DNA from: CAYLJO01 sp964383905
GTDB taxonomy: Bacteria; Acidobacteriota; Blastocatellia; Pyrinomonadales; Pyrinomonadaceae
Assembly: GCA_964383905.1 (NCBI GenBank)
Contig: CAYLJO010000312.1
Location: 1 to 5,797 of the forward strand
Direction: 5' to 3'
DNA length: 5,797 bases
Shown here: in pieces, positions 5,571-5,797 of the stretch
Numbering within the stretch: the stretch's first letter is position 1
Layout of the letters: the number at the start of each line of letters is the position of its first letter
Notes under the pieces: generated by a model
The model's input: the letters and a program-made list of their open reading frames with translations, nothing else
Database searches by the model: none
Told to the model about the DNA's origin: nothing
Made by a program: the position numbers and the translations under genes

Positions 5571-5797
5571 TTACAGGATGCGGTAACTCCTCGCTACCTT
5601 CACGATACTCGCCTGTGGCCGATTCGCTTTACAGCGGGAAGCTGCACCAGCGAGTGCTTCCACTGCCATCATCTGCTTTGCTCCCTCAGTCGGTTCCTCA
5701 TTCTTTCTCGTGATCAGATACCTGATGGAAGTCTGCTCGCTTGCGCGCGGAGTGATCTTGCCTCGTGGCTCAACCCCTCTCCCCTCCATTACAGAAG
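5571..5797 (-). other. Open frame inside the intron, just upstream of domain V; unrecognised
   Basis: One minus-strand frame is open from the right edge to TAA at 5573-5571, about 75 codons, ending 21 bases before domain V. That is where an intron-encoded protein normally stops. The other two frames on this strand are broken by stops. The residues (for example VEALAGAASRCKANRPQASI) show no reverse transcriptase, maturase X or endonuclease motif that I recognise. The stretch also contains small RNA-like hairpins (5713-5726; GGAAGC/GCTTCC at 5637-5642 with 5656-5661). It may be the tail of a divergent intron-encoded protein or simply structured intron RNA of domains II-IV. I do not call it a gene. 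Confidence 0.35.

Larger units (their letters stand above)
5474..5797 (-). mobile_element. Group II intron, 3' part (domains IV end, V and VI); 5' part beyond the window
   Basis: The minus strand reads a 34-base domain V, a 4-base joiner and a domain VI helix with a bulged adenosine, ending ACCCGAC with the predicted 3' splice site after 5474. The visible intron is 324 bases. The rest, including the 5' GTGYG start and any reverse transcriptase gene, would lie to the right of the window. The element reads in the same direction as the operon and ends 327 bases before the FHA start codon. Whether it is complete and able to splice cannot be judged from this part. Confidence 0.85.

Noticed and set aside
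5525..5713. Plus-strand frame of 62 codons over the intron end
   Set aside because: It runs antisense through domain V; the RNA structure on the minus strand explains the sequence better.
1..5797. CRISPR array, tRNA, rRNA or IS terminal repeats
   Set aside because: No regularly spaced repeats, cloverleaf, ribosomal RNA segments or transposase-like frames were seen in the window.

Overview
The window is a bacterial chromosome segment with one cell-wall gene cluster on the minus strand and the 3' end of a group II intron at the right edge. Base composition is moderately GC-rich. The combination of an FhaA-type FHA protein, a class B penicillin-binding protein, a SEDS-family RodA/FtsW polymerase and a PP2C phosphatase resembles the actinobacterial pstP-rodA-pbpA-fha region. 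Gene order and protein style differ from that cluster and remind me more of Acidobacteriota (Blastocatellia-like). That assignment is an inference from impression, not from a search.

Reading in the direction of transcription (right to left): a partial group II intron occupies 5797-5474, with domain V and domain VI clearly recognisable. A gene-free stretch of about 330 bases (5473-5147) holds weak promoter-like boxes and small inverted and direct repeats. Then come the FHA-domain protein (5146-4307), a two-motif-membrane-anchored class B transpeptidase (4305-2386), an 89-base gap carrying a strong Shine-Dalgarno and an 18-codon reading frame, a RodA/FtsW glycosyltransferase (2296-605), and the N-terminal 202 codons of a PP2C-type serine/threonine phosphatase (608-1), which runs off the left edge.

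The junctions are tight: one base between the FHA gene and the transpeptidase gene, and an ATGA overlap between rodA and the phosphatase gene. The four genes therefore look like one operon. The SEDS protein would polymerise glycan strands from lipid II and the class B PBP would crosslink them. The FHA protein would read phosphothreonine marks and the PP2C phosphatase would erase them. No Ser/Thr kinase lies inside the window; one would be expected nearby or elsewhere in the genome.

The least ordinary parts are the intron end just upstream of the operon, an imperfect repeat that flanks its domain V, and the small reading frame between pbp and rodA.
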